This document shows, one piece after another, positions 21,303 to 29,585 of a stretch of 39,674 nucleotides of DNA (its first letter is position 1; each line of letters opens with the position of its first letter). The translations under genes were made by a program, and so were the position numbers. The notes under the pieces were generated by a model. It saw only the letters and a list, made by a program, of their open reading frames with translations, had not been told where the DNA came from and did no database searches. This DNA is from Nonomuraea corallina (GTDB lineage Bacteria; Actinomycetota; Actinomycetes; Streptosporangiales; Streptosporangiaceae), in contig NZ_JAPNNL010000053.1 of assembly GCF_027620315.1 (NCBI RefSeq), positions 1-39,674 of the forward strand, read 5' to 3'.

Positions 21303-21443
21303 CTACGCCTGGGTCGCGGTGCAGGCCGCGAACAGCTCCTCGTCGCCGGCCTCCCCGCCGAGGAACGCGTCGATGTTCTCATGGAAGCGCCCGCGGTCCT
21401 CGTACGGCACGCCCAGCAGCTCGCAGATTCTCGGGTCGCGGGG
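21303..21443 (-). pseudogene. cytochrome P450 remnant, in frame behind the ABC permease stop
   Basis: Directly after the permease TAG the same frame stays open for 46 codons to a TAG at 21303-21305. It reads PRDPRICELLGVPYEDRGRF and then HENIDAFLGG. ICELLGVPY-x-DR-x-x-F is the hallmark of actinobacterial P450s (helix E/F region, about residue 160-170 of 400). The I helix, ExxR and heme-cysteine regions are absent, and the frame has no start of its own. This is the scrap of a gene lost by deletion; upstream the sequence is permease, downstream the kdp leader. Confidence 0.72.
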
Positions 21444-22205
21444 CTAGGAGATCTTGCGGCGGTAGGTGTTCATGGCGAGGACGTACGCGACGACAAGGAT
21501 GCCCGAGCACCAGCAGAGGGCGATCCACAGGTCGGCGCCGACCGGCTGCCGGGCGAACAGGTCGCGGATGGTGTTGACGATGGAGGTCACCGGCTGGTGT
21601 TCGGCGAAGGCGCGCAGCGGGCCGGGCATGGTGTCGGTGGGCACGAAGGCCGAGCTGAGGAAGGGCAGGAAGATGAGCGGGTAGGAGAACGCGCTCGCGC
21701 CTTCCATGGTCTTGGCGGTCAGGCCGGGGATGACGGCGATCCACGTCAGCGCCAGGGTGAACAGGATCAGGAGGCCGGCCACCGCGAGCCAGGCCGCGAC
21801 TCCCGCCGGCGAGCGGAAGCCCATGAGCAGGGCGACGAGCACGACGACCACGAGGGAGACCAGGTTGGCGACCAGCGAGGTCAGCACGTGCGCCCACAGG
21901 ACGGACGAGCGGGCGATCGGCATGGACTGGAAGCGCTCGAAGAGGCCGCCCTTCATGTCCGTGAACAACCGGAACGCGGTGTAGGCGATGCCCGAGGCGA
22001 CCGTGATCAGCAGGATGCCGGGCAGCTGGTAGTTGACGTACGACTCCGTGCCGGTGTCGATCGCGCCGCCGAACACGTAGACGAACATCAGCATCATGGC
22101 GATCGGCATGACCGCCGTCGTGATGACGGTGTCCGGGCTGCGCGCGATGTGGCGCAGGGACCGTCCCAGCAGGGTGACGGTGTCGCCGACGAAGTGCTTG
22201 GTCAT
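21444..22205 (-). CDS. ABC transporter permease (DrrB/ABC-2 type)
   Basis: 253 residues with six membrane helices of the ABC-2 type (among them VITTAVMPIAMMLMFVYVFGG, LLITVASGIAYTAF, LVSLVVVVLVALLMG, AWLAVAGLLILFTLALTW and the C-terminal ALCWCSGILVVAYVLAM). MKGGLFERFQSMPIARSS is the usual cytoplasmic loop of daunorubicin-exporter-like permeases. AGGAA lies 6 bases before the ATG, and the gene starts 9 bases after the ATPase gene. With the ATPase it should form a drug or lipid exporter. Confidence 0.92.
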   Translation of the reverse strand: MTKHFVGDTVTLLGRSLRHIARSPDTVITTAVMPIAMMLMFVYVFGGAIDTGTESYVNYQLPGILLITVASGIAYTAFRLFTDMKGGLFERFQSMPIARSSVLWAHVLTSLVANLVSLVVVVLVALLMGFRSPAGVAAWLAVAGLLILFTLALTWIAVIPGLTAKTMEGASAFSYPLIFLPFLSSAFVPTDTMPGPLRAFAEHQPVTSIVNTIRDLFARQPVGADLWIALCWCSGILVVAYVLAMNTYRRKIS

Positions 22206-22214
22206 CGGGGTTCC

Positions 22215-22979
22215 TCAGGTCTTCGGGCCGACGAGGGTGAGGAAGACGTCCTCAAGGGTCGGCTGCTTCTCGACGTACTCGACCTCGGCGGGCGGGAGCA
22301 GGCGCTTCAGCTCGGCGAGGGTGCCTTCGACGATGATCCGGCCCTGGTGGAGGATCGCGATCCGGTCGGCCAACTGCTCGGCCTCGTCCAGGTACTGCGT
22401 GGTGAGCAGCACCGTCGTGCCCCGGCCGGCGAGCTCCTTGACGGCGTGCCACACCTCGACGCGCGCCTGCGGGTCGAGCCCGGTCGTCGGCTCGTCCAGG
22501 AAGACGACCGCGGGGTCGCCGATGAGGCTCATCGCGAGGTCCAGGCGGCGGCGCATGCCGCCCGAGTAGGTCGCCACCTTCCGCCCGCCCGCGTCGGTCA
22601 GCGAGAACCGGGCGAGCAGGTCATCGGCGATCTTGCCCGGATTCCCGAGGTGGCGCAGCCGGGCGATCAGCACCAGGTTCTCGCGCCCGCTGAGGATCTC
22701 GTCCACGGCCGCGAACTGCCCGGTCAGGCTGATGGACGCGCGCACGTCCGGCGCCTGCGTGGCAACGTCGAAGCCGTTGACGCGGGCGGTCCCCGCGTCG
22801 GCCTTGAGCAGCGTGGCCAGGATCTTCACCACCGTGGTCTTGCCCGCCCCGTTCGAGCCGAGCAGGGCGAAGATGCCGCCTCGCGCCACGGTGAGGTCCA
22901 CGCCGCGCAGCACCCGCAGCTCCTTGAACGACTTCTTCAGGCCCTGGACGTGGATCGCGTGGGTGTGCCGCGTCGTCAT
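22215..22979 (-). CDS. ABC transporter ATP-binding protein (DrrA-like)
   Basis: 254 residues. Walker A is GSNGAGKTT (about 38-46), the Q-loop is SLTGQFAAVDE, the signature is YSGGM, Walker B is VVFLDEPTTGLDP, and the switch region is TTQYLDEAE. The C-terminus (VEYVEKQPTLEDVFLTLVG) is of the daunorubicin-resistance type. The start overlaps the DUF1048 stop by ATGA. Powers the neighbouring permease. Confidence 0.95.
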   Translation of the reverse strand: MTTRHTHAIHVQGLKKSFKELRVLRGVDLTVARGGIFALLGSNGAGKTTVVKILATLLKADAGTARVNGFDVATQAPDVRASISLTGQFAAVDEILSGRENLVLIARLRHLGNPGKIADDLLARFSLTDAGGRKVATYSGGMRRRLDLAMSLIGDPAVVFLDEPTTGLDPQARVEVWHAVKELAGRGTTVLLTTQYLDEAEQLADRIAILHQGRIIVEGTLAELKRLLPPAEVEYVEKQPTLEDVFLTLVGPKT

Positions 22980-23392
22980 CGGACCGCCCTCTCGTCGTCG
23001 CCGGGGGTCTCGCCGGCGGCGCGGGCGACGGCGTCGGCGAACCGTTCGCGCTCGCGGCGGACGTAGCTTCCCGAGGAGTAGTTCTGCAGGAACGCCTCGA
23101 CGAACTCCACGGGGTTCTCTCCGAAGATCTCGCGGATCGGGGTGCCGTCCGCGGCGGCGTGCTCGAACAGGTCGGCGATGTCCTCGAACATCGACGCCGC
23201 TTCGGCGCCGTCACCCGGCCCGAAGTGCATCAGGTAGCGCTCCAGCGCTTCGACCGCCGCGCGGTAGTTCTCGGGAAGCGCTCTGACCCGCGCCTTGTAC
23301 TGCCGCCAGCGCCTCTTGTCGTCGAACGGTCCCGTGACCGCCTCCAGATACCGCTGGTAGCGCTTCTTCGGCTCGTTCGATCCTGTGTCCAC
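22976..23392 (-). CDS. DUF1048 family protein
   Basis: 138 residues, mostly helical and charged, starting at GTG with GGAGG 9 bases upstream. The sequence (YRAAVEALERYLMHFGPGDG, MFEDIADLFEHAAADGTPIREIFGENPVEFVEAFL) matches DUF1048, a small family that usually sits next to PadR regulators and ABC exporters. It lies 2 bases after padR and overlaps the ATPase gene, so all four are one operon. Its function is unknown. Confidence 0.82.
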   Translation of the reverse strand: MDTGSNEPKKRYQRYLEAVTGPFDDKRRWRQYKARVRALPENYRAAVEALERYLMHFGPGDGAEAASMFEDIADLFEHAAADGTPIREIFGENPVEFVEAFLQNYSSGSYVRRERERFADAVARAAGETPGDDERAVR

Positions 23393-23394
23393 GG

Positions 23395-23724
23395 CTACTC
23401 GCCTCCTTCACGAAGCCGTCCGAGCCGTTCCGCGAGGAAGCCCCAGGTGGTCCAGAACTCGTCGAGATACGCGCGTCCTCGGTCGTTCAGGGAGTACACC
23501 TTGCGCGGTGGCCCCTTCTCGGACGGCACCTTCTCCACGTCGACGAGCCCGCGCCGCTCGATCCTGACCAGCAGCGCGTAGACCGTGCCCTCGGCGATGT
23601 CGGAGAAGCCCTGGTCCCGCAGCCACGCCGTGATCTCGTAGCCGTACGCGGGCCGGGTCGCCAGGATCGCGAGGACGATGCCCTCCAGCGTCCCCTTGAG
23701 CATCTCCGTCATCAGCTTGCTCAC
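23395..23724 (-). CDS. PadR family transcriptional regulator
   Basis: 109 residues: a winged helix with the family pattern EGIVLAILATRPAYGYEI, FSDIAEGTVYALLVRIERRGLV, and a wing GPPRKVYSLNDRGRAYL. The GTG start at 23724 has AGAGG 8 bases upstream. PadR proteins repress drug-exporter operons and release DNA on binding a hydrophobic ligand. It is the first gene of the exporter operon, so it very likely represses itself; an AT-rich palindromic region lies immediately upstream. Confidence 0.93.
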   Translation of the reverse strand: MSKLMTEMLKGTLEGIVLAILATRPAYGYEITAWLRDQGFSDIAEGTVYALLVRIERRGLVDVEKVPSEKGPPRKVYSLNDRGRAYLDEFWTTWGFLAERLGRLREGGE

Positions 23725-23744
23725 GGAACAACCTCTTCAGCTAC

Positions 23745-23775
23745 CTAGTGTTGATGACTACTAGTACATAGTAAC
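23745..23775 (-). promoter_or_regulatory. candidate PadR operator/promoter
   Basis: An AT-rich island with CTAGT, 10 bases, ACTAG (23745-23749 and 23760-23764) and the overlapping palindrome TACTAGTA, followed by CATAGTA. It is 20-50 bases upstream of the padR start, where autorepression would act. The rest of the 309-base gap 23725-24033 holds the conservon leader and no gene. Confidence 0.5.
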
Positions 23776-23950
23776 GCTGAATAGTGGAGGTGCAAGCATG
23801 ACCGTGCAGCTTTTCGGCCGCCGCCGCGGGCCCGGTCCCTTTTCTCACGCGCGATTCCACACGTCAACCTGTTGATCGGTCGGAAACCCCGCCCACGCCG
23901 GTGAAGCGGGGGCTTTCGACTCATCTGTCACATGGCTACGATCGTGCATC

Positions 23951-23996
23951 GATCGCTCTGACAGCGATCTTCTTCATGCACTCGCCGATCGGCGAG
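23951..23996 (+). promoter_or_regulatory. two palindromes in the conservon leader
   Basis: GATCGCT-5-AGCGATC at 23951-23969 and the perfect 16-bp palindrome CTCGCCGATCGGCGAG at 23981-23996, ending 37 bases before cvnA. They could be protein-binding sites or mRNA hairpins. Confidence 0.4.
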
Positions 23997-24033
23997 GAGT
24001 GAGTCCCGCACACGGCAGGTCGGGCGACAACGG

Positions 24034-26412
24034 ATGGGGACGATGGGCGACGGGAACGGGTTAACGGAGCCGGCCGGCGACGCGCCGCGACGGCTGAAAG
24101 GTGCCCGGCGGCTCAAGCTGCGCACCGTGCTGCTCATCGTCGTGTTCGTGCCGAGCCTGACGTTCGCCCCGCTGCTGGCCTCGGGCATGTCCCAGCTGGC
24201 CACGCAGTGGCAGGCGGAGAAGGTCCAGATGGACCTGGCCACGGCCACCGTCGGCAGGCCGGCGGCGGAGCTGCTCTTCAGCCTCGACCTGGAGCGGCGG
24301 CTCACCGCCCAGGTGCTGGCCGCCCCCGGGAGCGCCGCCCGCGGTCAGCTCGCCGAGCAGCGCGCGGTCACCGACCGGGCCGTGGCGGCCTTCCGCCCGC
24401 TGACGGGCCTGGACGCCGAGAACGCGCAGGAAGGGCTCCTCGACGCCGTCGCGCGGACCGATCGCGGCCTGACCGGCCTGGCCGAGCAGCGCCGGTCGGT
24501 GGACGCCGGCTTGTCCAGCGCGCAGCGCGCCTTCGACTACTACAGCGGCGTCCTGGAGTCCGACCTCGCCGTGCTGACCGCTCTCGGCAAGACCGACGAG
24601 GGTGAGGTGAACAGGCAGGCGCAGGCCCTGGTCGACCTGTACTGGGTGGTCTACATGCTCGGCCGCGAGGACGCCGTCCTGGCCCGCGGCTGGGAGGCGG
24701 GACGCCTGACCAGGACCGAGTACGGCATCGTCACCGACGCCATCGGCACCAGGAACCACCTCATGCGGTCGCGGGTGATCCCCGCGCTCACGGGCGACGA
24801 GACCCGGTACGCGGCGATGACGAACAGCAGGGCGTGGCAGACCCTGACCACGCTGGAAGGGCGGCTGGTCGCCTCCGGCGGCGTCGCCGACCAGGTGACG
24901 CTCCGCGACGACGGCGCCGCGTGGCGCTCGGCGATGGACGAGGTCACCGGCCAGCTGCGGGAGCTGCTGGACCTGCGGTTCGCGAACCTCAGCAGGATCG
25001 GCTACGACCACGCCACCATGGTCTTCACCGTCTTCGTCATCATCTCCACCATCGGCCTGCTCGCCCTGGTGCTGGTGTTCTTCACGAGCTGGCGGCTGAC
25101 CGCCGTCCTGCGCCGGCGCATCCTGCACCTGCGCCGCGAGGCCCAGGAGCTCCAGGAGCGGCTGCCCGAGGTGGTCGCCCGCCTGGAACGCGGCGAGGAC
25201 GTCGACGTGGACGCGGAGGTGCGCCCGCTCCGCACCACCCCCGACGAGCTCGGCGAACTCGGCCAAGCGCTCAACCTGGCCAGCCGCAGCGCCGTCCTGA
25301 CCGCCGTGCGCCAGGCCGAACAGCACCGCGGCTTCCAGCGCATGCTCCAGCGCATCGCCCGCCGCACGCAGATCCTCATCGGCCTGCAGCTGAAGAAGCT
25401 GGACGAGCTGGAGCGCAGGCACGAGGACCCGGAGGTGCTGGAGGGCCTGTTCGACCTGGACCACCTCACCGCCCGGCTGCGCAGGTACGAGGAGAACCTG
25501 GTGATCCTCGGCGGCGGGCAGCCGCAGCGGCGCTGGCGCAAGCCGGTGCACCTGCTCGACGTGCTGCGCGCCGCGCAGGGCGAGGTGCAGGACTACCGCA
25601 GGATCTCGATCGACGTCGAGGGCGAGCCGTGGATCGCCGAGCGCGCGGTGGGGCCGCTGGTCCACGTGCTGGCGGAGCTCATGGAGAACGCCACCGCCTT
25701 CTCCCGGCCGATGACCCCGGTGGAGGTGCGGGCCGCGCCGGTCAGCCGGGGCGTCGCCGTGGAGATCGAGGACCGCGGCCTCGGCATGGAACCCGAGCAG
25801 TACGAGGCCGCCAACGAGCTGCTGCGCTCGCCGCCGCGCCTGGACGTGATGACCCACGCCGACGACGTGCGTCTCGGCCTGTACGTGGTCGCGCGACTCT
25901 CGGCGAGCCTGGGACTCAAGGTGGAGCTGCGCACCTCGGCCTTCGGCGGGACCCGGGTCATCGTGCTGCTCCCCGAGTCGCTGGTGGTGGAACGCCCTCC
26001 CACGGCGGCGGCGCCCGCCCCGCGCGCCGCGCAGGTTCCCCCGGAGGCCCCGGAGCCGGTCGGCGCGTCCCGTGACGAGGGCGAGCTGCCGGCCCGCACC
26101 CGGGGACGCGCGATGGCGTCCGTCTCGGCGGCGGGACCGCCGGACCGGGCCGCCGCGCCGCCGCCCGGCCGCGGCCCGCTGCCCCAGCGGGTGCGCCAGG
26201 CCAGCCTGGCGGCCGAGCTGAGGGTCCCGTCGGACAGGCAGGAGCGTACGGGCGAGGAGTCCTGGGCCGTACGGGACCAGCCCCGCCGATCCGGCGCCAC
26301 GATCGGCGCCTTCCAGAGGCAGTCGCGCAGGCGCAGAACCGGCGACGACGCCTTCACCCCCGGGGCGGGCGGATCCGCCGAGCCCAGTCCACCCACGACG
26401 GAAGACCGATGA
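24034..26412 (+). CDS. cvnA: CvnA-like sensor: nitrate/nitrite-sensing domain plus histidine-kinase-type ATPase
   Basis: 792 residues. There is a first membrane helix (RTVLLIVVFVPSLTFAPLLASGM, about 28-50), an extracytoplasmic helical NIT sensing domain (about 50-325), a second helix (MVFTVFVIISTIGLLALVLVFF, about 329-350), a HAMP-like linker, then a GHKL ATPase with ELMENATAFSRP, EDRGLGM and LGLYVVARLSASLG. As is usual for conservons, no canonical H-box is seen; RIARRTQILIGLQLKKLDELE takes its place. The Pro/Ala-rich tail (about 655-790) is low complexity. The start at 24034 is one of two in-frame ATGs (the other is 24043). It overlaps cvnB by ATGA. Conservons behave like membrane-bound G-protein signalling sets in actinomycetes. 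Confidence 0.93.
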   Translation: MGTMGDGNGLTEPAGDAPRRLKGARRLKLRTVLLIVVFVPSLTFAPLLASGMSQLATQWQAEKVQMDLATATVGRPAAELLFSLDLERRLTAQVLAAPGSAARGQLAEQRAVTDRAVAAFRPLTGLDAENAQEGLLDAVARTDRGLTGLAEQRRSVDAGLSSAQRAFDYYSGVLESDLAVLTALGKTDEGEVNRQAQALVDLYWVVYMLGREDAVLARGWEAGRLTRTEYGIVTDAIGTRNHLMRSRVIPALTGDETRYAAMTNSRAWQTLTTLEGRLVASGGVADQVTLRDDGAAWRSAMDEVTGQLRELLDLRFANLSRIGYDHATMVFTVFVIISTIGLLALVLVFFTSWRLTAVLRRRILHLRREAQELQERLPEVVARLERGEDVDVDAEVRPLRTTPDELGELGQALNLASRSAVLTAVRQAEQHRGFQRMLQRIARRTQILIGLQLKKLDELERRHEDPEVLEGLFDLDHLTARLRRYEENLVILGGGQPQRRWRKPVHLLDVLRAAQGEVQDYRRISIDVEGEPWIAERAVGPLVHVLAELMENATAFSRPMTPVEVRAAPVSRGVAVEIEDRGLGMEPEQYEAANELLRSPPRLDVMTHADDVRLGLYVVARLSASLGLKVELRTSAFGGTRVIVLLPESLVVERPPTAAAPAPRAAQVPPEAPEPVGASRDEGELPARTRGRAMASVSAAGPPDRAAAPPPGRGPLPQRVRQASLAAELRVPSDRQERTGEESWAVRDQPRRSGATIGAFQRQSRRRRTGDDAFTPGAGGSAEPSPPTTEDR

Positions 26413-26837
26413 TGACGCAGCGCACCACCGCCACCAACGTAGACCTGGACTGGCTGCTGGACGGCCTGGTCGATCAGGTCGCGGGCACCCGGCACGCCAT
26501 CGTGCTTTCCGACGACGGCCTGGTGATCAGCCGGTCCAGGTCCATCGAGCGCGCCGACGCCGAGCGGCTGGCCGCGATCGCCACCGGCCAGCAGAGCCTG
26601 GCCCGCGGCGTCGGCCAGCTCTTCAGCGGCGGGCCGGTCCACCAGGTGATCATCGAGATGGCCGACCTGTGGTTGTTCATCACGGCGGCGGGCCGGGGGA
26701 CCCATCTGGCGGTGGTCGCGTCCCAGGAGGTCGACGCGGAGCTGATGAGCGTCGCGATGCACACCCTGATCCAGCAGGTCGGCCAGAAGCTGGGAGCCGA
26801 GACGCGTCCCCCGTACGGCGGGGAGAGACACGGATGA
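26409..26837 (+). CDS. cvnB: CvnB-like roadblock/LC7 domain protein
   Basis: 142 residues. The roadblock/LC7 fold is shown by LDWLLDGLVDQVAGTRHAIVLSDDGLVIS and the pattern ADAERLAAIATGQQSLARGV. In conservons this subunit binds CvnA and the GTPase, probably acting as a scaffold or GTPase regulator. The start ATGATGA overlaps the cvnA stop, and the next gene overlaps by ATGA. Confidence 0.94.
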   Translation: MMTQRTTATNVDLDWLLDGLVDQVAGTRHAIVLSDDGLVISRSRSIERADAERLAAIATGQQSLARGVGQLFSGGPVHQVIIEMADLWLFITAAGRGTHLAVVASQEVDAELMSVAMHTLIQQVGQKLGAETRPPYGGERHG

Positions 26838-27232
26838 GGCACTGGACGGAGGGCTTCGAGGACGATGACGCCGAGGAGTCCCTCGTCCGTCCCTACACGA
26901 TCACCGGCGGACGGACCGCTCCCGAGCGGGACGACCTGGCGCTGATCACCCTGGTGACCACGGTCTCCGGCTCCCTCGCGGAGACCGGGCGCGGACGGCT
27001 GAGGATGCAGCCGGAGCACCGCGCCGTGTTCGATCTGTGCAAGCGGCCGCAGGCGGTGGCCGAGATCGCCGCCGCGCTGAACCTCCCGGTGTCGGTGACC
27101 AAGATCCTCGTCGGGGATCTGGTCGAGTCGGGTCACGTGCGGGCCCGCCCGCCGCTGGCCTTCGCGCGGGCGGGCGGTCTTCCCGACATGGCGATCCTGG
27201 AGGCGGTGAGGGATGGGTTACGCGAACTCTGA
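26834..27232 (+). CDS. cvnC: CvnC-like DUF742 protein
   Basis: 132 residues: DUF742, a winged-helix-like domain with VRPYTITGGRT near the start, and LCKRPQAVAEIAAALNLPVSVTKILVGDLVESG. The ATG at 26834 is fixed by the ATGA overlap with cvnB. The 3' end overlaps cvnD by 20 bases. Confidence 0.93.
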   Translation: MRHWTEGFEDDDAEESLVRPYTITGGRTAPERDDLALITLVTTVSGSLAETGRGRLRMQPEHRAVFDLCKRPQAVAEIAAALNLPVSVTKILVGDLVESGHVRARPPLAFARAGGLPDMAILEAVRDGLREL

Positions 27233-27812
27233 CCGGGGAGCCGCGGCTCCCATGGCGGTGAAGATCCTCATCGCCGGCGGCTTCGGCGTCGGGAAGACGA
27301 CCCTGGTCGGCGCGGTGAGCGAGGTGCCCCCGCTGCGCACGGAGGAGTACCTGACCCACGCCAGCGTCGGCGTGGACGATCTGGAGGGCGTCAGCGGCAA
27401 GGCCACCACCACGGTCGCGCTCGACTTCGGCCGCATCACCATCAACAAGCGGCTGGTGCTCTACCTGTTCGGCACGCCCGGGCAGGAACGGTTCTGGTTC
27501 ATGTGGAACGACCTGGTCAACGGGGCGCTGGGCGCGGTCGTCCTGGTCGACACCCGGCGGCTGGAGGTCAGCTTCGCCTCCATCGACTTCTTCGAGAGCC
27601 GCGGCATCCCGTTCGTCGTCGGGGTCAACTGCTTCCACGGGGTCAGGGACCGTACGCAGGAGGAGGTCCGCAAGGCGCTCGACCTCGATCCGCAGGTGCC
27701 CCTGGTGCTCTGTGACGCGCGCGACCGGGCGGCGGGGCGTGACGTGCTGCTGGCGCTGGTCGACCACCTGATGGCCGCCCGGTCCGGCACCACACCGCGC
27801 CCCGCGGTCTGA
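27213..27812 (+). CDS. cvnD: CvnD-like small GTPase
   Basis: 199 residues. The P-loop is AGGFGVGKTT (about 21-30), the G3 motif is GTPGQERF, followed by WFMWNDLVNGALGAVVLVDTRRLE, and the G4-like stretch is VVGVNCFHG. GGAGG lies 9 bases before the ATG at 27213, which overlaps cvnC; the internal ATG at 27252 is less well placed. It is the switch protein of the conservon. No cvnE/F P450 follows; a divergent set of unrelated genes begins 24 bases on. Confidence 0.95.
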   Translation: MGYANSDRGAAAPMAVKILIAGGFGVGKTTLVGAVSEVPPLRTEEYLTHASVGVDDLEGVSGKATTTVALDFGRITINKRLVLYLFGTPGQERFWFMWNDLVNGALGAVVLVDTRRLEVSFASIDFFESRGIPFVVGVNCFHGVRDRTQEEVRKALDLDPQVPLVLCDARDRAAGRDVLLALVDHLMAARSGTTPRPAV

Positions 27813-27836
27813 CCCGGGCGCTCTGGTCGGGCAGGC

Positions 27837-28814
27837 TCAGCCGCGGCCGTTGGCGGCGCACCAGTTCGCCCAGGTGACGGCGCCCTGGCGGAGCTGCTTG
27901 TTGCGGAAGGACGTCCAGGAGTTCTCGCTGGCGCCCGGCGCGCTCGGGGCGGCCTTGTACAGCGGGTGGTTCTTCTCCACCTCGGCCCGCAGCCACGGCT
28001 CGATGTCGGCGTAGGAGTTCAGCGACCAGCTGCGGGCGTGGTAGGTGAGCTGCCCGCGCGTCTCGGTCTCCGCCAGGCACATGAACGGCGCCCACGGGCT
28101 GGTCCGGGCCCAGCTGATCTTCGTCTTCATCGCGCCGGACGGGACGCCGGGCTTGGTGCGGGCCGCCACCTCGCGGTCGTCGACGGAGAAGTCGAACATC
28201 TCCTGCGCCACGTACACGCCGCCGACCAGGCCGAACCGTTCGCCCAGCGTGGCGCCGAAGTTCGTCCGTACGGGGATGTCGCTGGTCCACACGGTCTCGT
28301 CGTGCAGCCGCTGCAGCGGCGGGCCCACGTAGGAGGACGAGATCGGGAACGGGCCGAAGTTGACCGCGTCGTTGTTGATGGGGACGACCGGGTAGGTTTT
28401 GCCGTCGACCGGGTTGCGCCACTCGCGCGCGATCCGCTGGGGGTCGGCCGGATCGGTGTAGAAGACGATCTCCCGGGAGAGCTGGTAGAGCTGGTTCGTC
28501 CCCGGCGCCCGGTAGAGCCTTCGGATGTTGTACCCCTCGATGTTGAACAGCTTCTGGCCGTGCCGCAGCGCCGGGTCCAGGCTGTTGCCCTCGATGTTGG
28601 CGTACACGGAGCCGGAGATGCGGAACACCATGTCCTTGCCGTCCGGGCGGCCGAACGTCTGGAGGGACAGCTTCGCGCTCTTGTCGGTGACCGTCTTGTA
28701 GACGGGGCCGGGATGGGTGGGGTCGTCGGACGCGGCGTCCGCCGAGGCGCCGGGAGCCCCGGCGCCGAGGACGAGGACCAGGGCTAGCAGCCCCGTCATA
28801 CTTCTTCTGATCAC
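27837..28814 (-). CDS. secreted DUF1838-like protein
   Basis: 325 residues from the GTG at 28814, chosen because it places the signal peptide (VIRRSMTGLLALVLVLGAG, cleavage near ASADA) at the N-terminus and AAAGG lies 6 bases upstream; a longer frame begins at 28886. The mature part (VFRISGSVYANIEGNSLDP, HGQKLFNIEGYNIRRLYRAP, REWRNPVDGKTYPVVPINND) resembles DUF1838, a family without known function. There is no cofactor motif. It converges with cvnD and is separated from the DinB gene by 111 bases. Confidence 0.7.
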   Translation of the reverse strand: MIRRSMTGLLALVLVLGAGAPGASADAASDDPTHPGPVYKTVTDKSAKLSLQTFGRPDGKDMVFRISGSVYANIEGNSLDPALRHGQKLFNIEGYNIRRLYRAPGTNQLYQLSREIVFYTDPADPQRIAREWRNPVDGKTYPVVPINNDAVNFGPFPISSSYVGPPLQRLHDETVWTSDIPVRTNFGATLGERFGLVGGVYVAQEMFDFSVDDREVAARTKPGVPSGAMKTKISWARTSPWAPFMCLAETETRGQLTYHARSWSLNSYADIEPWLRAEVEKNHPLYKAAPSAPGASENSWTSFRNKQLRQGAVTWANWCAANGRG

Positions 28815-28925
28815 GAAACGCCTTTCACGCGGAGGAGCAAGCGGAACAGCGCCATATGTGATCATGCCGGGCGGAGGCTTGTCCACCCCGCCGGCCGCGT
28901 GCGGGTCAGGCCCCCGCCGGCCGGC

Positions 28926-29549
28926 TCACTGGCCCACGCGGCCGTCGATGCGCTCGCGCAGGAGGTCGGCGTGGCCGCAGTGCCGCGCGTACTCCGCGAT
29001 GTGCGCCACCAGCACGTCGCGCAGCTGCAGGTCGGCTCCGTCGGGGCCGTAGTCCGAGACGCCGGCGTTCCAGGCGCCGAGGTCGGCGACCCCGGCCACG
29101 AACCGGTCGGTCAGCTCCGCCTCGGCGCGCCACCGCCGCCAGGCGTCCTCCACCACCGCGGGGTCGGCGACGGCGCCGTTCCAGTCGCCGTCACGGTCGT
29201 CCTCGGTGCGGTAGAGCCTCGGCGCGTCCTCGCCGCCCATGACCCGGCGCAGGTGCCGCTCGTCCTCGGTCAGGTGCCGCAGCAGTCCGAGCAGGGACAT
29301 CGTGGACGGGGGCACGGACCGCCTGGCGAGCTGCTCGGCGTTGAGGCCGGCGCACTTCATCTCCACGGTCAGGCGGTAGTAGCGCAGGTAGCTGAGGAGG
29401 ATGGCGCGCTCGTCGGCGGGCGGGGGACCCTCCTCACGCGGGTCGTCGTCCGGATTGACCCACATGTCGAGGTAGACGGTCGACTTCGTCCACCGCTCGG
29501 GTACGGATGCGTGCTCTTCCGAGGTAGTCACTCGGGCATCGTGCGCCAT
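28926..29549 (-). CDS. DinB/DUF664 family protein (possible mycothiol-dependent enzyme)
   Basis: 207 residues forming a four-helix DinB bundle. The metal-binding histidines are in LLRHLTEDERHLRRV and VAHIAEYARHCGHADLLRERIDG; the latter is the DUF664 signature. Actinobacterial members are thought to be thiol (mycothiol or bacillithiol) transferases. The start is the ATG at 29549 without a good ribosome binding site; a GTG at 29531 is possible. It lies 36 bases behind the TetR gene and may be co-transcribed with it. Confidence 0.85.
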   Translation of the reverse strand: MAHDARVTTSEEHASVPERWTKSTVYLDMWVNPDDDPREEGPPPADERAILLSYLRYYRLTVEMKCAGLNAEQLARRSVPPSTMSLLGLLRHLTEDERHLRRVMGGEDAPRLYRTEDDRDGDWNGAVADPAVVEDAWRRWRAEAELTDRFVAGVADLGAWNAGVSDYGPDGADLQLRDVLVAHIAEYARHCGHADLLRERIDGRVGQ

Positions 29550-29585
29550 GCCGGTTCCGCGGCGCCACCGGTTATCCGGCGGAGC

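Noticed and set aside
21303..27812. The P450 scrap as the missing cvnE/F of the conservon.
   Set aside because: It is on the opposite strand, in frame with the exporter operon and 2.6 kb away; nothing connects it with cvn.
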